Notes: generated by a model not told the origin, from the letters alone. A stretch of DNA of 48,162 bases from Eubacteriales bacterium (GCA_030524715.1 JAUNGB010000035.1:1-48162); one strand, 5' to 3'. Counted from the first letter of the stretch, positions 26,239-35,860 are shown. A program made the numbers and translations.

Positions 26239-26239
26239 A
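26211..26239 (-). promoter_or_regulatory. Promoter of the small methyltransferase gene
   Basis: On the minus strand TAGACA, a 17-bp spacer and a perfect TATAAT lie about 27 bases upstream of the ATA codon. The sequence coincides with the 30-bp repeat, so the promoter is part of the duplicated edge and not of the island core. Confidence 0.75.
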
Positions 26240-26371
26240 CAAAAATATTTCAACTGAGCGGTTAGATGTTCTCATAATCACCCTCATTCCCCTGTTTAAT
26301 GCTTTACGAACTTGAAGCGGGGAATGATTCTCTATATGCAAATTATGTTATGGGTACATTAAATGATTACT
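26239..26371. mobile_element. 133-bp insertion with hairpin, present only in the right repeat
   Basis: The 30-bp and 155-bp repeat blocks are adjacent on the left side (19284/19285) but here are separated by 133 bases. The stretch holds a stem TCATTCCCC (26284-26292) and GGGGAATGA (26319-26327). CT is found at both junctions. It resembles a small non-coding palindromic element; alternatively the left copy lost it. No coding sequence is seen. Confidence 0.45.
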
Positions 26372-26526
26372 GTCCCTGCACCACAAAAACCCCAGAAACC
26401 TTGCGGTTTCTGGGGTATCTTTCATTTGGACACAAGTTATCCTGCGATAACAAATCCATTTTCAGATTGTATTACTCGATAATAGAAGCAACACGGCCTG
26501 ATCCTACAGTACGTCCGCCTTCACGG
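26372..26526. repeat. Right 155-bp direct repeat: end of intact tuf plus terminator
   Basis: The counterpart of 19285-19439. This copy is joined to the complete tuf gene. Confidence 0.92.
26390..26415 (-). terminator. Intrinsic terminator of tuf
   Basis: A perfect 11-bp stem (CCCCAGAAACC / GGTTTCTGGGG), a 4-base loop and a following TTTTTG on the minus strand. It ends the str operon. Confidence 0.93.
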
Positions 26527-27665
26527 ATAGCGAAGGTAAGACCCTGGCTCATAGCGATCGGGTGAATCAGCTCGATTGTCATTTCGATGTTATCTCCAGG
26601 CATGCACATTTCTGTTCCTTCCGGAAGGTTGCAGACACCTGTTACGTCTGTTGTTCTGAAGTAGAACTGCGGACGATAGTTGTTGAAGAATGGTGTATGA
26701 CGGCCACCTTCATCTTTTGTCAGAACGTAAACCTGAGCTGTAAATTTGGTATGGCAGTTAAGTGTTCCTGGTTTGCAGAGAACCTGTCCTCTTTCGATTT
26801 CGTTTCTCTGAACGCCACGAAGAAGAGCGCCGATATTGTCACCAGCCTGAGCTTCGTCAAGAAGTTTACGGAACATTTCGATACCGGTTACAACTACTTT
26901 ACGTTTTTCTTCTTTGATACCAACGATTTCTACTTCTTCAGATACACGAAGAGTACCAGCCTCTACACGGCCTGTAGCAACAGTACCACGGCCTGTGATG
27001 GAGAATACGTCCTCAACAGGCATAACGAAAGGTTTGTCAGTGTCACGCTGCGGATCCGGGATATACTCGTCAACTGCGTTCATCAGCTCAAGGATCTTGT
27101 CGCCCCATTCGCCGCTTGGATCTTCCAGAGCTTTCAGAGCGGAACCCTGGATGATCGGTGTGTCATCGCCCGGGAAGTCATACTCTGTTAAGAGTTCACG
27201 GATTTCCATATCTACCAGTTCAAGAAGCTCTTCATCGTCTACCATGTCGCATTTGTTCATGAATACTACGATGTAAGGAACACCTACCTGACGGGAAAGA
27301 AGGATGTGCTCTTTAGTCTGAGCCATAACACCGTCTGTAGCAGCAACAACAAGGATAGCACCGTCCATCTGAGCAGCACCAGTGATCATGTTCTTAACGT
27401 AGTCAGCATGTCCTGGGCAGTCAACGTGTGCGTAATGTCTGCGTTCTGTTTCATATTCAACGTGTGCGGTAGAAATTGTGATTCCACGTTCTCTTTCTTC
27501 CGGAGCTTTGTCAATGTTATCGAATGCAACTTCCTGACCAAGACCTAATCTTTCATGAAGAGTTTTGGTGATAGCTGCTGTTAAGGTTGTTTTACCATGG
27601 TCAACGTGTCCAATGGTACCAATGTTACAATGCGGTTTTGTTCTCTCAAACTTAGCCTTTGCCAT
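26472..27665 (-). CDS. tuf: Elongation factor Tu
   Basis: The 397-residue GTPase carries aminoacyl-tRNA to the ribosome. GTP-binding motifs [18 protein letters not shown] and NKCDMVDD are intact, and domains 2 and 3 follow to the usual end [17 protein letters not shown] lies before the ATG. It closes the rpsL-rpsG-fusA-tuf cluster and has its own promoter in the 135-bp gap after fusA, which fits the high demand for EF-Tu. Its last 55 bases and terminator are duplicated 7 kb away at 19285-19439. Confidence 0.99.
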   Translation of the reverse strand: MAKAKFERTKPHCNIGTIGHVDHGKTTLTAAITKTLHERLGLGQEVAFDNIDKAPEERERGITISTAHVEYETERRHYAHVDCPGHADYVKNMITGAAQMDGAILVVAATDGVMAQTKEHILLSRQVGVPYIVVFMNKCDMVDDEELLELVDMEIRELLTEYDFPGDDTPIIQGSALKALEDPSGEWGDKILELMNAVDEYIPDPQRDTDKPFVMPVEDVFSITGRGTVATGRVEAGTLRVSEEVEIVGIKEEKRKVVVTGIEMFRKLLDEAQAGDNIGALLRGVQRNEIERGQVLCKPGTLNCHTKFTAQVYVLTKDEGGRHTPFFNNYRPQFYFRTTDVTGVCNLPEGTEMCMPGDNIEMTIELIHPIAMSQGLTFAIREGGRTVGSGRVASIIE

Positions 27666-27739
27666 TTTAAAATGTCCTCCTTAAAATTTCGCTCTTTCTA
27701 TCAGAGCATATTCTTTCAGTTATAGACTTGCTATTTTTG

Positions 27740-27768
27740 ATTATATTGCAAATCATGGATATTTGCAA
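27740..27768 (-). promoter_or_regulatory. tuf promoter with internal inverted repeat
   Basis: On the minus strand TTGCAA, a 17-bp spacer and TATAAT. The -35 and spacer form an inverted repeat TTGCAAAT / ATTTGCAA with a 7-base centre, which could be a regulator site or chance. Confidence 0.75.
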
Positions 27769-27800
27769 GTGTTTTTAAAATTTATCAGTAGGAAACCAAA

Positions 27801-29924
27801 TCAATCCTTCTTGGAAAGAACCTTTTCCTGTACGGACTTCGGTACTGGTTCGTATTTTTCAAAGAACATGGAGTAGTTACCACGGCCCTGTGTTCTGGAA
27901 CGCAGGTCTGTCGCATATCCGAACATCTCGGAAAGCGGAACAAATCCACGAATCATCTTGCCGCCGCCGATATCATCCATACCTTCGATACGTCCACGGC
28001 GGGAGTTGATATCGCCGATAACGTCGCCCATGTAATCCTCCGGTGTAGTAACCTCGACCCTCATGATAGGCTCAAGAAGAATCGGAGATGCCTTGTGCAT
28101 AGCATCCTTAAATGCAAGAGAACCTGCAATGTGGAATGCCATTTCGGAAGAGTCGACTTCATGGTAGGAACCATCGTATACATTTGCGTATACGCCGACT
28201 ACAGGATATCCGCCAAGAGTACCTGCCTTCATAGCCTCTTCAATACCTTCTCCCACTGCCGGGATATATTCCTTCGGAATAGCGCCGCCGACAACAGTGG
28301 ATTCAAACTTGTACAGTTCTTCTCCATTGGCATCCATAGGCTCAAATTTAACTTTACAGTGACCATACTGTCCACGGCCGCCGGACTGTTTTGCGTACTT
28401 GCTGTCCACATCAACAGCCTTGGTGATGGTTTCTTTATAAGCAACCTGAGGAGCGCCTACGTTAGCCTCTACTTTAAATTCACGAAGCAGACGGTCAACG
28501 ATAATCTCCAGATGCAGCTCGCCCATACCTGCGATGATAGTCTGTCCTGTATCCTGATCTGTATGTGCGCGGAAGGTCGGGTCTTCTTCAGCAAGCTTTG
28601 CCAAAGCTTCTCCAAGTTTGCCCTGCCCGGCTTTTGTCTTAGGTTCAATAGCCAACTCGATAACCGGTTCCGGGAATTCCATGGATTCCAGGATTACCGG
28701 ATGCTGGTCGTCGCAAATAGTATCACCGGTTGTGGTGAATTTGAAACCGATTGCTGCAGCGATATCTCCGGAATATACCTTATCCAGCTCCATACGCTTG
28801 TTAGCATGCATCTGAAGGATACGTCCTACACGTTCCTTCTTGTTCTTTGTGGCGTTCAATACATAAGAACCGGAGTTCATAGTACCGGAATATACACGGA
28901 AGTATGCCAGCTTACCAACAAATGGGTCTGTCATGATCTTGAATGCAAGTGCGGAGAACGGTTCTTCATCAGAAGAATGTCTCACGATCGGATTGCCGTC
29001 CAGATCGGTACCCTCGATAGCCGGGATATCGGTAGGAGCAGGCATAAACTCAACGATCGCATCCAGAAGCTTCTGTACGCCTTTGTTTCTGTAAGCAGTA
29101 CCGCAGCAAACAGGAACAGCAGCGCATTCGCAGGTTGCCTTACGAAGAACAGCCTTCAGCTTGTCAACAGTAGGCTCTTCACCTTCCAGATATTCCATCA
29201 TTAAGTCGTCGTCCAGCTCACAGATCTTCTCTATAAGCTCTGTATGATAAAGCTCTGCATCATCCTGCATATCTTCAGGAATATCAACGATAGAAATGTC
29301 TTCACCCTTTTCATCATTGTAGATGTAAGCTTTCATTTCGAACAAGTCGATGATTCCTTTGAATTCATCTTCTTTTCCGATTGGCAGCTGTAAGCAGATT
29401 GCGTTTTTGCCCAGACGGGTCTTGATCTGTTCTACAGCTCCGTAGAAGTCCGCACCCAGGATATCCATCTTGTTGATGAATGCCATACGAGGTACGTTAT
29501 AGGTGTCAGCCTGACGCCATACGTTCTCAGACTGAGGCTCTACGCCGCCCTTTGCACAGAAGACGCCAACAGCGCCGTCCAAAACACGAAGAGAACGCTC
29601 AACCTCTACTGTAAAGTCAACGTGTCCCGGGGTATCAATAATGTTGATACGATGTTCCAGGGCACCTGGTTTTGCCTTGCAGTTTTCCTGCAAAGTCCAG
29701 TGACAAGTAGTCGCGGCGGATGTGATCGTAATACCTCTTTCCTGCTCCTGTTCCATCCAGTCCATGGTAGCAGTACCTTCATGGGTATCACCGATTTTAT
29801 AGTTAACACCTGTATAATAAAGGATACGTTCTGTAAGAGTTGTCTTACCCGCATCGATATGAGCCATAATACCAATGTTTCTGGTTCGCTCAAGCGGATA
29901 TTCTCTTCCTTCTTTTCCAGCCAA
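27801..29924 (-). CDS. fusA: Elongation factor G
   Basis: The 707-residue translocation GTPase. It shows the GTP-binding motifs [23 protein letters not shown] and NKMDILG, and the full five-domain length of a canonical EF-G. The start codon is TTG (29922-29924, giving [10 protein letters not shown]), with AAGGAGG eight bases upstream; no ATG is available nearby. The gene begins 17 bases after the rpsG stop and is co-transcribed with it. Confidence 0.98.
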   Translation of the reverse strand: MAGKEGREYPLERTRNIGIMAHIDAGKTTLTERILYYTGVNYKIGDTHEGTATMDWMEQEQERGITITSAATTCHWTLQENCKAKPGALEHRINIIDTPGHVDFTVEVERSLRVLDGAVGVFCAKGGVEPQSENVWRQADTYNVPRMAFINKMDILGADFYGAVEQIKTRLGKNAICLQLPIGKEDEFKGIIDLFEMKAYIYNDEKGEDISIVDIPEDMQDDAELYHTELIEKICELDDDLMMEYLEGEEPTVDKLKAVLRKATCECAAVPVCCGTAYRNKGVQKLLDAIVEFMPAPTDIPAIEGTDLDGNPIVRHSSDEEPFSALAFKIMTDPFVGKLAYFRVYSGTMNSGSYVLNATKNKKERVGRILQMHANKRMELDKVYSGDIAAAIGFKFTTTGDTICDDQHPVILESMEFPEPVIELAIEPKTKAGQGKLGEALAKLAEEDPTFRAHTDQDTGQTIIAGMGELHLEIIVDRLLREFKVEANVGAPQVAYKETITKAVDVDSKYAKQSGGRGQYGHCKVKFEPMDANGEELYKFESTVVGGAIPKEYIPAVGEGIEEAMKAGTLGGYPVVGVYANVYDGSYHEVDSSEMAFHIAGSLAFKDAMHKASPILLEPIMRVEVTTPEDYMGDVIGDINSRRGRIEGMDDIGGGKMIRGFVPLSEMFGYATDLRSRTQGRGNYSMFFEKYEPVPKSVQEKVLSKKD

Positions 29925-29941
29925 TGGATTTTCCTCCTTGA

Positions 29942-30466
<525 letters not shown>

Positions 30467-30622
30467 CTATTGTATGTTCGCACTGGTAATGGTCCTATAT
30501 TTTACCCGCAACCGACAGGGTATATGGAATAACCGTACAAATCTATAGTCTCCGGAAATACTTCGGATGATAATGCGTTGAAACCTCTCTTAAGCTCTCT
30601 GCGCTGTAAGGTCTACGGGAAC

Positions 30623-30684
30623 CTTCTCAATTGCTTTACAATCGAGAAGTATCGAAAACCTTTCCGCTATGCTACAAGGTTTTC
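30623..30684 (-). promoter_or_regulatory. Two hairpins in the rpsL-rpsG gap
   Basis: Just after the rpsL stop, GAAAACCTT (30654-30662) and AAGGTTTTC (30676-30684) pair perfectly. Next, CTTCTC-ATTG and CAAT-GAGAAG (30623-30649) form a second stem with one mismatch. There is no U-tract on the minus strand. They could be a regulatory leader for S7 or mRNA processing sites. Confidence 0.4.
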
Positions 30685-30685
30685 T

Positions 30686-31105
30686 TTATTTTTTAACTTT
30701 AGGTCTCTTAGCTCCGTATTTGGAACGAGCCTGTTTTCTGTTAGCGACACCTGCGGTATCCAGTGTACCTCTGATGATGTGGTATCTGGTACCAGGTAAG
30801 TCCTTAATCCTTCCTCCACGAATAAGTACAACGCTGTGCTCCTGAAGGTTGTGACCTTCTCCTGGGATGTAGCTTGTTACTTCGATACCGTTGGAAAGAC
30901 GAACTCTGGCGATTTTTCTAAGAGCAGAGTTAGGTTTCTTAGGGGTAGCAGTTTTAACTGCTGTACAAACACCACGTTTCTGCGGTGCAGACTGCTCTAC
31001 TGCTTTCTTTCTTAAAGAGTTGTAGGTTTTCTGCAGAGCCGGTGCTGTGGATTTTTTAACAGCGGTCTGGCGTCCTTTTCTGACTAACTGGTTGAATGTT
31101 GGCAT
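30686..31105 (-). CDS. rpsL: Ribosomal protein S12
   Basis: The 139-residue decoding-site protein. [26 protein letters not shown] and the [11 protein letters not shown] loop are canonical, and the TPKKPNS loop has the lysines of the streptomycin-sensitive form. It is the first gene of the str operon, transcribed from the consensus promoter at 31213-31241. Confidence 0.99.
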   Translation of the reverse strand: MPTFNQLVRKGRQTAVKKSTAPALQKTYNSLRKKAVEQSAPQKRGVCTAVKTATPKKPNSALRKIARVRLSNGIEVTSYIPGEGHNLQEHSVVLIRGGRIKDLPGTRYHIIRGTLDTAGVANRKQARSKYGAKRPKVKK

Positions 31106-31212
31106 TCCATTTCACCTCCCGATTTATTCTCCATAGATCCCTATGGGGTTGTGCGGTTGCTATTCTCATTTGTACGCACAAAAAAATCTGCGTTTCTTTT
31201 GCACGCCTGCTC

Positions 31213-31241
31213 ATTATATCCTTTAAAAATAAGGCTGTCAA
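31213..31241 (-). promoter_or_regulatory. Consensus promoter of the str operon
   Basis: On the minus strand a perfect TTGACA, 17-bp spacer and perfect TATAAT, about 110 bases before rpsL. The leader contains a short stem CCATAG/CTATGG near 31132-31147. Of the 31106-31431 gap, this and the opposing promoter are the recognisable sites. Confidence 0.93.
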
Positions 31242-31305
31242 GGGATTTCTCACGATTTTTTCCGGATTTTTCATGGTTTTAACAAACTATTCATAGTCGG
31301 AACGA

Positions 31306-31334
31306 TTGCATTTTTTATTTTCCTTCATTATAAT
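31306..31334 (+). promoter_or_regulatory. Promoter of the amidase gene
   Basis: TTGCAT, a 17-bp spacer and TATAAT, about 100 bases upstream of the amidase ATG. Confidence 0.8.
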
Positions 31335-31431
31335 ATGTATATCAGATGTGGAATGATCGGCAGTATTCCTGAATAGTCAAAGCGTTGCGTTAAGAAAGAA
31401 TCATAGTTTATCAAACGAAAGGATTATAGTT

Positions 31432-32424
31432 ATGAAAAAGCCAAACAACCTGATGGCTGTCATTCTGTTTTTCACCGGAATCCTCTGCATTGCTTTCCTT
31501 CTTTTTTTCAGCTATGACACCCTGCAGAGGATCACAGCCACAGAAAAGGATTTAATAAGCGCTATGGAGCCTGTTCAGAAAAGACAGCAGGAATTAAAGG
31601 AAGATGAAGAAAGCATCACTGAAGCCCTGGAAGAAAAGCAGTCGCAGATCCAATATGCAAAACAAAAGGCTGCCGCCCAGAAGCAGAAGGACACACAGGA
31701 ACGCGCTCCTTCGGCTGAGGATTCCGAGGAAACAAAGCCTTCTGTTTTCAGTCAGGCAAACAGTTCTGATACCTTCACGGCTTCCAACGGGCACATCGTG
31801 GGAATCGACCCCGGACATCAGAGCTATGAAATTGATATGAGCGACACTGAGCCCAACGGTCCCGGATCCTCAGAAATGAAAGCGAAGGCAAGCACGGGAA
31901 CCCAGGGTTCTTATACCGGCGTCCCGGAATACCAACTGAATCTGGATGTTTCCCTTAAACTGCAGAAGCTTCTGGAACAGAGGGGCTATCAGGTCGTCAT
32001 GACAAGAACGGATAATGAAACCGCCATCAGCAATAAAGAACGTGCGGAGTACGTTGCCGCCCAGGGTGCGGAAATCTGTGTCCGTATCCATGCCAACGGT
32101 GATGATTCCCCATCCACCTCCGGCGCCCTTACAATGGCTCCCTCTCCGGATAACCCGTATGTTTCCCAGCTTTCACCGGAATCCACAAGGCTTTCCGGCT
32201 GTATTCTGGATGCCTACTGTGCTGCTACAGGTTTCAGGAAAATCGGCGTGCAGTACTATGACAATATGACCGGACTGAATTGGAGCACAATTCCGGTAAC
32301 CATTCTGGAAATGGGATTCATGACCTGCGAAAGCGACGACCGGCAGATGAATGATCCGGAGTTTCAGGACACCATGGCAAGGGGAATCGCAGACGGAATT
32401 GATGCCTATTTCAATAATAATTAA
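31432..32424 (+). CDS. Membrane-anchored N-acetylmuramoyl-L-alanine amidase (Amidase_3)
   Basis: A 330-residue cell-wall hydrolase that cleaves the amide bond between muramic acid and the stem peptide. An N-terminal membrane anchor (residues 8-26) is followed by a coiled-coil linker rich in Glu, Gln and Lys (about 34-95). The zinc-dependent Amidase_3 domain follows, with candidate ligands and catalytic residues His129 (GIDPGH), Glu166 (PEYQLN), His220 (RIHANG) and Glu293 (ILEMGFM). AAAGGA precedes the ATG. The next gene starts 13 bases later and has the same anchor-plus-coiled-coil layout, so the two probably act together at the envelope. Confidence 0.93.
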   Translation: MKKPNNLMAVILFFTGILCIAFLLFFSYDTLQRITATEKDLISAMEPVQKRQQELKEDEESITEALEEKQSQIQYAKQKAAAQKQKDTQERAPSAEDSEETKPSVFSQANSSDTFTASNGHIVGIDPGHQSYEIDMSDTEPNGPGSSEMKAKASTGTQGSYTGVPEYQLNLDVSLKLQKLLEQRGYQVVMTRTDNETAISNKERAEYVAAQGAEICVRIHANGDDSPSTSGALTMAPSPDNPYVSQLSPESTRLSGCILDAYCAATGFRKIGVQYYDNMTGLNWSTIPVTILEMGFMTCESDDRQMNDPEFQDTMARGIADGIDAYFNNN

Positions 32425-32437
32425 AGGAGTAGTCTCT

Positions 32438-33514
32438 ATGAATAATCAAGATATGCAGCCCAAAAAGCCTGTCTTTTTATATGTTGTGATCGTTGTACTG
32501 GCGCTGGCCCTTGCCGCCATGGGGGTACTCACCTATTTTTCCATGGACAGGCTGGCAGCCCTCCAGACACGTGTTAATGAATTGCAGCAGACGGTACAGG
32601 AAATTTCTGATTCAGCTTCTGCGATCAGCCAGAAGGCAGCCCAACTGGAACAGCTTATGGAAGAGGAACAGGCTGCTGTTCAGGAAAGCGAATCGCAAAA
32701 CGAGAATACCGCATCCCAGGAAGAGGGTACGATATCTCCCTCTCACGAACAGACCTTTACCGACAACACGGACGAAAGCATGGATCAGCTTTTAAACCAG
32801 GTTCAAACGCTTCTTCCTCAGAATAACGGAACATGGTCTGTTTATGTGTGCAATCTCCTGAAGGATTCTGACGGCGCTATAAACGACCATCCCATGCAGG
32901 CGGCAAGCCTGATCAAGCTTTTTATTATGGGCGCTGTGTGTGAAAACTATGATGTGCTTGCCCAGCAGCACGGAACCGACAGCCTGGACAGTAACTTAAA
33001 CTCCATGATCACCGTAAGCGATAACGAGGCGGCCAATACTCTTGTAAACTGGCTTGGAGGCGGCGACGACGCCGCAGGAATGGCAGCGGTAAATGCATTC
33101 TGTCAGAAACACGGATACAGCAATACCTCCATGGGACGCCTTCTGCTGCAAAGCAATGAAAGCGGCGAGAACTATACCTCTGTTTCTGACTGCGGACATT
33201 TCCTGAAGGAAATCTACCGGCAGAGCAACGGCACTGAATCCGGTTCTCTTGCCCGCGCCGAAAACATGTATTATCTCCTCAAAATGCAGGAGCGACGTAA
33301 TAAAATACCTGCAAATCTGCCGGAGGGTGTCCATGTAGCCAACAAAACAGGCGAATTGGATACTGTGGAAAATGACGCCGGCATCATCTACGATACAGCC
33401 AAGGGCATTGATCTGGTCGTATGCTTTATGTCCGAAGGCCTTACCGATACAGCCGCCGCACAGAGCAGCATTGCAGAAAATGCCAGATGTATATACGGAT
33501 ACTATAATGAATAG
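32438..33514 (+). CDS. Membrane-anchored class A beta-lactamase-like serine hydrolase
   Basis: A 358-residue protein with an N-terminal membrane helix (about 12-34), a coiled coil (about 38-85), a Ser/Glu-rich linker and a C-terminal serine beta-lactamase/PBP-like fold. The active-site triad of motifs is present: S157-L-I-K160, S194-D-N196 and K303-T-G305. I do not see a clear class A omega-loop ExxLN motif, so D,D-peptidase or transpeptidase-like cell-wall activity is at least as likely as antibiotic hydrolysis. The start is the ATG at 32438, preceded by AAAGGAG. It forms an operon with the amidase and is followed by a strong hairpin. Confidence 0.85.
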   Translation: MNNQDMQPKKPVFLYVVIVVLALALAAMGVLTYFSMDRLAALQTRVNELQQTVQEISDSASAISQKAAQLEQLMEEEQAAVQESESQNENTASQEEGTISPSHEQTFTDNTDESMDQLLNQVQTLLPQNNGTWSVYVCNLLKDSDGAINDHPMQAASLIKLFIMGAVCENYDVLAQQHGTDSLDSNLNSMITVSDNEAANTLVNWLGGGDDAAGMAAVNAFCQKHGYSNTSMGRLLLQSNESGENYTSVSDCGHFLKEIYRQSNGTESGSLARAENMYYLLKMQERRNKIPANLPEGVHVANKTGELDTVENDAGIIYDTAKGIDLVVCFMSEGLTDTAAAQSSIAENARCIYGYYNE

Positions 33515-33524
33515 AGTCTTAAAT

Positions 33525-33551
33525 AAGGCGCCCCGAAAAACGGGGTGCCTT
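33525..33551. terminator. Hairpin between convergent genes
   Basis: Arms AAGGCGCCCCG and CGGGGTGCCTT with an AAAAA loop (TTTTT on the other strand) and one G-T wobble. It lies between the beta-lactamase-like gene and the opposing 410-residue gene and can serve both, although U-tracts are short. Confidence 0.75.
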
Positions 33552-33563
33552 AACAATAATCTT

Positions 33564-34796
33564 CTAATTTTTACCCTCTTCCGCTTCCTCATAGGACATC
33601 TCCCATATTTCCGCAAACACTGCAAGCGGACAATCCGTAAGCAGGCACATCAGAAGAAAGCATTCATAGGGATTTACAATATAGATTTCACTCATCCCGC
33701 ATCTCTGGAGAATTTCCTGAATTTCATCCAGAAAATGACGATACCTTGTATACGGATCCTCATCTTCCATCTCCTGGGAAACGATAAAAAATTCCAACGT
33801 GATCAGGTCAAAACGTTCCACCGGAAATTTATGGTTCAGAATACTGTTGATCCTCTGTCTGCTGAACCTCTTTTGGCTGAAATGCCTGGCCAGGATAGAA
33901 GCGGACATTTTTTTCAGGTTGCCCATCTTATTGACCGGAATGCCGCTGCATATCACCTTTTCCACATCAGAGGCAGAAATATCTTCGGCTGTCCACACCT
34001 TATCCCGTTTCTTTTCCTCTTCATCCTTTTGGTACATGGCAGCAATTATTTCCTTTGTATGGGTAAGAAGCTTCATAAACTCCTGAAAAGCCCGGCTCTT
34101 TTCGGACATGGGGTCATCCGTCCCGGCCTTTACATATGCAAGGTACTCCAGAAGCTTTTCTTCCGTATCCAGACACAATCCTCCCGCATAAACTCTGGCA
34201 GCATCCTGATAACAGGGATTCGGCTCTAAGGCTGCGTATTTCTGCTTCAATTCTTCCGCCTGATGATATCCTAGCTGTTTAAAATAGCAATACCAGTAGA
34301 TTACCTCGTCCGGATTACGAAAATCAAAATCCTGCTCCCGCAGGACTCTGGTAAGGAAATCCGATACATCCTCCACACTCATGCGAAGCCCAAATCCCAG
34401 AAGGAACACTGTTTCACGCTTCACAGAAGCCTGATTCAGCCAGTTGTTAACAAGGGAAGTAAGCTTGGTGGAGGTCGGATTCATAGATTTCGGCGTATAG
34501 GTTTCATGAAAGGATTCTATTACAATATCACGGTAAACATCCTGCGTAACCTCGCTAAACGGCTCCTCCAGGCCTGCACGCTCATAAATGTAGCGTTTCA
34601 GATGATCCCCAAAGGATACCAATTCCATTTCTTTATATAAATAATGAAAAATCACATCCGCGTCTTCATCCTCAAATCCGTCAAGGCTTACCACCTGGCG
34701 GAATCTCTGTGCTGCTTTTCTCGTAAATTCATAATCCTGCACAGAATCAAAAGCCACGGTCTGTTCAAAATCCAAATCCTGCATCCGATTTTTCAC
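33564..34796 (-). CDS. Unrecognised 410-residue protein downstream of the kinase and phosphatase
   Basis: I do not recognise the family. The protein is soluble, acidic and mostly helical, without signal peptide or membrane segment. Notable segments are FLLGFGLRMSVEDVSDFLT (about 135-155), EVIYWYCYFKQLGY and a C-terminal hydrophobic stretch VNPYECFLLMCLLTDCPLAVF. The start is GTG (34796), seven bases after AAAGGAGGG; an upstream ATG at 34835 has no such site. It is the last gene of a probable kinase-phosphatase-unknown operon. It could be a substrate or effector of the kinase; the threonine in DFEQTVAFDS near the N-terminus is one possible site, which is speculation. Confidence 0.75.
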   Translation of the reverse strand: MKNRMQDLDFEQTVAFDSVQDYEFTRKAAQRFRQVVSLDGFEDEDADVIFHYLYKEMELVSFGDHLKRYIYERAGLEEPFSEVTQDVYRDIVIESFHETYTPKSMNPTSTKLTSLVNNWLNQASVKRETVFLLGFGLRMSVEDVSDFLTRVLREQDFDFRNPDEVIYWYCYFKQLGYHQAEELKQKYAALEPNPCYQDAARVYAGGLCLDTEEKLLEYLAYVKAGTDDPMSEKSRAFQEFMKLLTHTKEIIAAMYQKDEEEKKRDKVWTAEDISASDVEKVICSGIPVNKMGNLKKMSASILARHFSQKRFSRQRINSILNHKFPVERFDLITLEFFIVSQEMEDEDPYTRYRHFLDEIQEILQRCGMSEIYIVNPYECFLLMCLLTDCPLAVFAEIWEMSYEEAEEGKN

Positions 34797-34870
34797 GGAA
34801 AACCCTCCTTTATCCTGTGTATCCTGTCTGTCCATCCGGCCTGCATTTCTTCTATACAGGCCCGTTACTG

Positions 34871-34966
34871 TCCTTCTATCCTTTATACGGACTGCCCTGT
34901 TGTCCTTCCAGTCCTTATACGGACTGCCCTGCTGTCCTTCCAGTCCTTATACAGACTGCCTTGCCG
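34871..34966. repeat. Three tandem 32-bp repeats carrying hairpins
   Basis: Units at 34871-34902, 34903-34934 and 34935-34966. Units 2 and 3 begin TCCTTCCAGTCCTTATAC and unit 2 has a perfect stem CAGTCC / GGACTG (6-base loop), with one or more mismatches in units 1 and 3. The array overlaps the last codons of the phosphatase gene and fills the gap before the 410-residue gene. Confidence 0.9.
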
Positions 34967-35771
34967 TTTTTCTGCGTCCCATCCATTGGAGGAAACGGTT
35001 CTTTTTTTCCTGCTCGGCAATCTCGCATAAAATAATCGTCACATTATCTTTTCCGCCTTTTTTCAGAGTGCGCTCCAGCAAAAGCTCCACAGCCTCATTA
35101 ACCGGTATTTCCCTTGTAAGGATATCGGCAATTTCTCCGTCGGAAAGCATATCTGTCATTCCGTCCGAGCAAAGAAGATAGCGGATTCCCGGCATACATT
35201 CCATCTCCACAACAGAAGGCTCCAACGCCATGCTCTCCTCCGGAATCCCCACATACTGGGTCAGAGGCGCTTTTCCAAACATACTGCTCTTCAGAACATG
35301 ATCCGTAGAAATCTGCCGGAACTGCCCGTTCCATGCCTGATAAATCCGGCTGTCCCCAAGATTGCAGGCATACGCGGACTCTGCGCTGAAAGCAACCATA
35401 GCGGCAGTGCTTCCCATGCTTCTGATCCTGTTTTTGATACTGTAGTCACAGACCGCATGGTTCATACTTTTACAGCTCTCTATTAAATACTGTTCCAGTT
35501 CTTTTTTTATGTCTGCTTTATGCTGCTGGTAATATTTACCGCAGGCATCAGCGGCAAGATAAGCGGCTATCTCTCCGCAGCTTTCCCCGCCCATCCCGTC
35601 AAAAACCGCAAGCACCGGCAGTTTATTCTGGGAGGTGCTTCCTGCATGCACTCCCCCTGTTCCCTGGTTCTCGGCTTGCATGGTCTCTCCGCAGCACCAA
35701 AAATTATCTTCATTATTGGCACGCACATTTCCTGTGTGGCACGTATATGCATATGCAATCTGATAAGCCAT
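34947..35771 (-). CDS. PP2C-type Ser/Thr protein phosphatase
   Basis: A 274-residue metal-dependent phosphatase. The PP2C motifs are complete: RANNEDNF near residue 20, VFDGMGG, STAAMVAF, NLGDSRIY, LCSDGMTDML and GGKDNVTIIL. A basic tail (MGRRKTARQSV) follows the fold, and its last codons lie inside the 32-bp repeat array, so its length may vary between strains. GAGGTAGACC precedes the ATG. It should reverse phosphorylation by the upstream kinase, the usual PrpC/PrkC-like pairing. An insertion of about 15 residues (ENQGTGGVHAGSTSQ) after the first motif is unusual. Confidence 0.95.
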   Translation of the reverse strand: MAYQIAYAYTCHTGNVRANNEDNFWCCGETMQAENQGTGGVHAGSTSQNKLPVLAVFDGMGGESCGEIAAYLAADACGKYYQQHKADIKKELEQYLIESCKSMNHAVCDYSIKNRIRSMGSTAAMVAFSAESAYACNLGDSRIYQAWNGQFRQISTDHVLKSSMFGKAPLTQYVGIPEESMALEPSVVEMECMPGIRYLLCSDGMTDMLSDGEIADILTREIPVNEAVELLLERTLKKGGKDNVTIILCEIAEQEKKNRFLQWMGRRKTARQSV

Positions 35772-35817
35772 GGTCTACCTCTTCTTTTCATTTTACTTAT
35801 ATTTATTACTGCAGTTA

Positions 35818-35860
35818 TTCAGCAGAAAGCAATCGTAAAGCGGATATTCGCATTCCGCTT
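35818..35860. repeat. Dispersed repeat, copy B, in the phosphatase leader
   Basis: Similar to 15766-15810. Here AAAGCGGA and TCCGCTTT form an 8-bp stem around TATTCGCAT. As with copy A, it lies just upstream of a minus-strand gene. Confidence 0.6.

Noticed and set aside
32438-33514. Acquired beta-lactam resistance gene
   Set aside because: The protein has a membrane anchor and coiled coil, pairs with an amidase and lacks a clear class A omega-loop motif; a housekeeping cell-wall role is more likely.
34871-34966. Possible CRISPR array with 32-bp repeats
   Set aside because: Three units abut without spacers and overlap a coding end; it is a simple tandem repeat.
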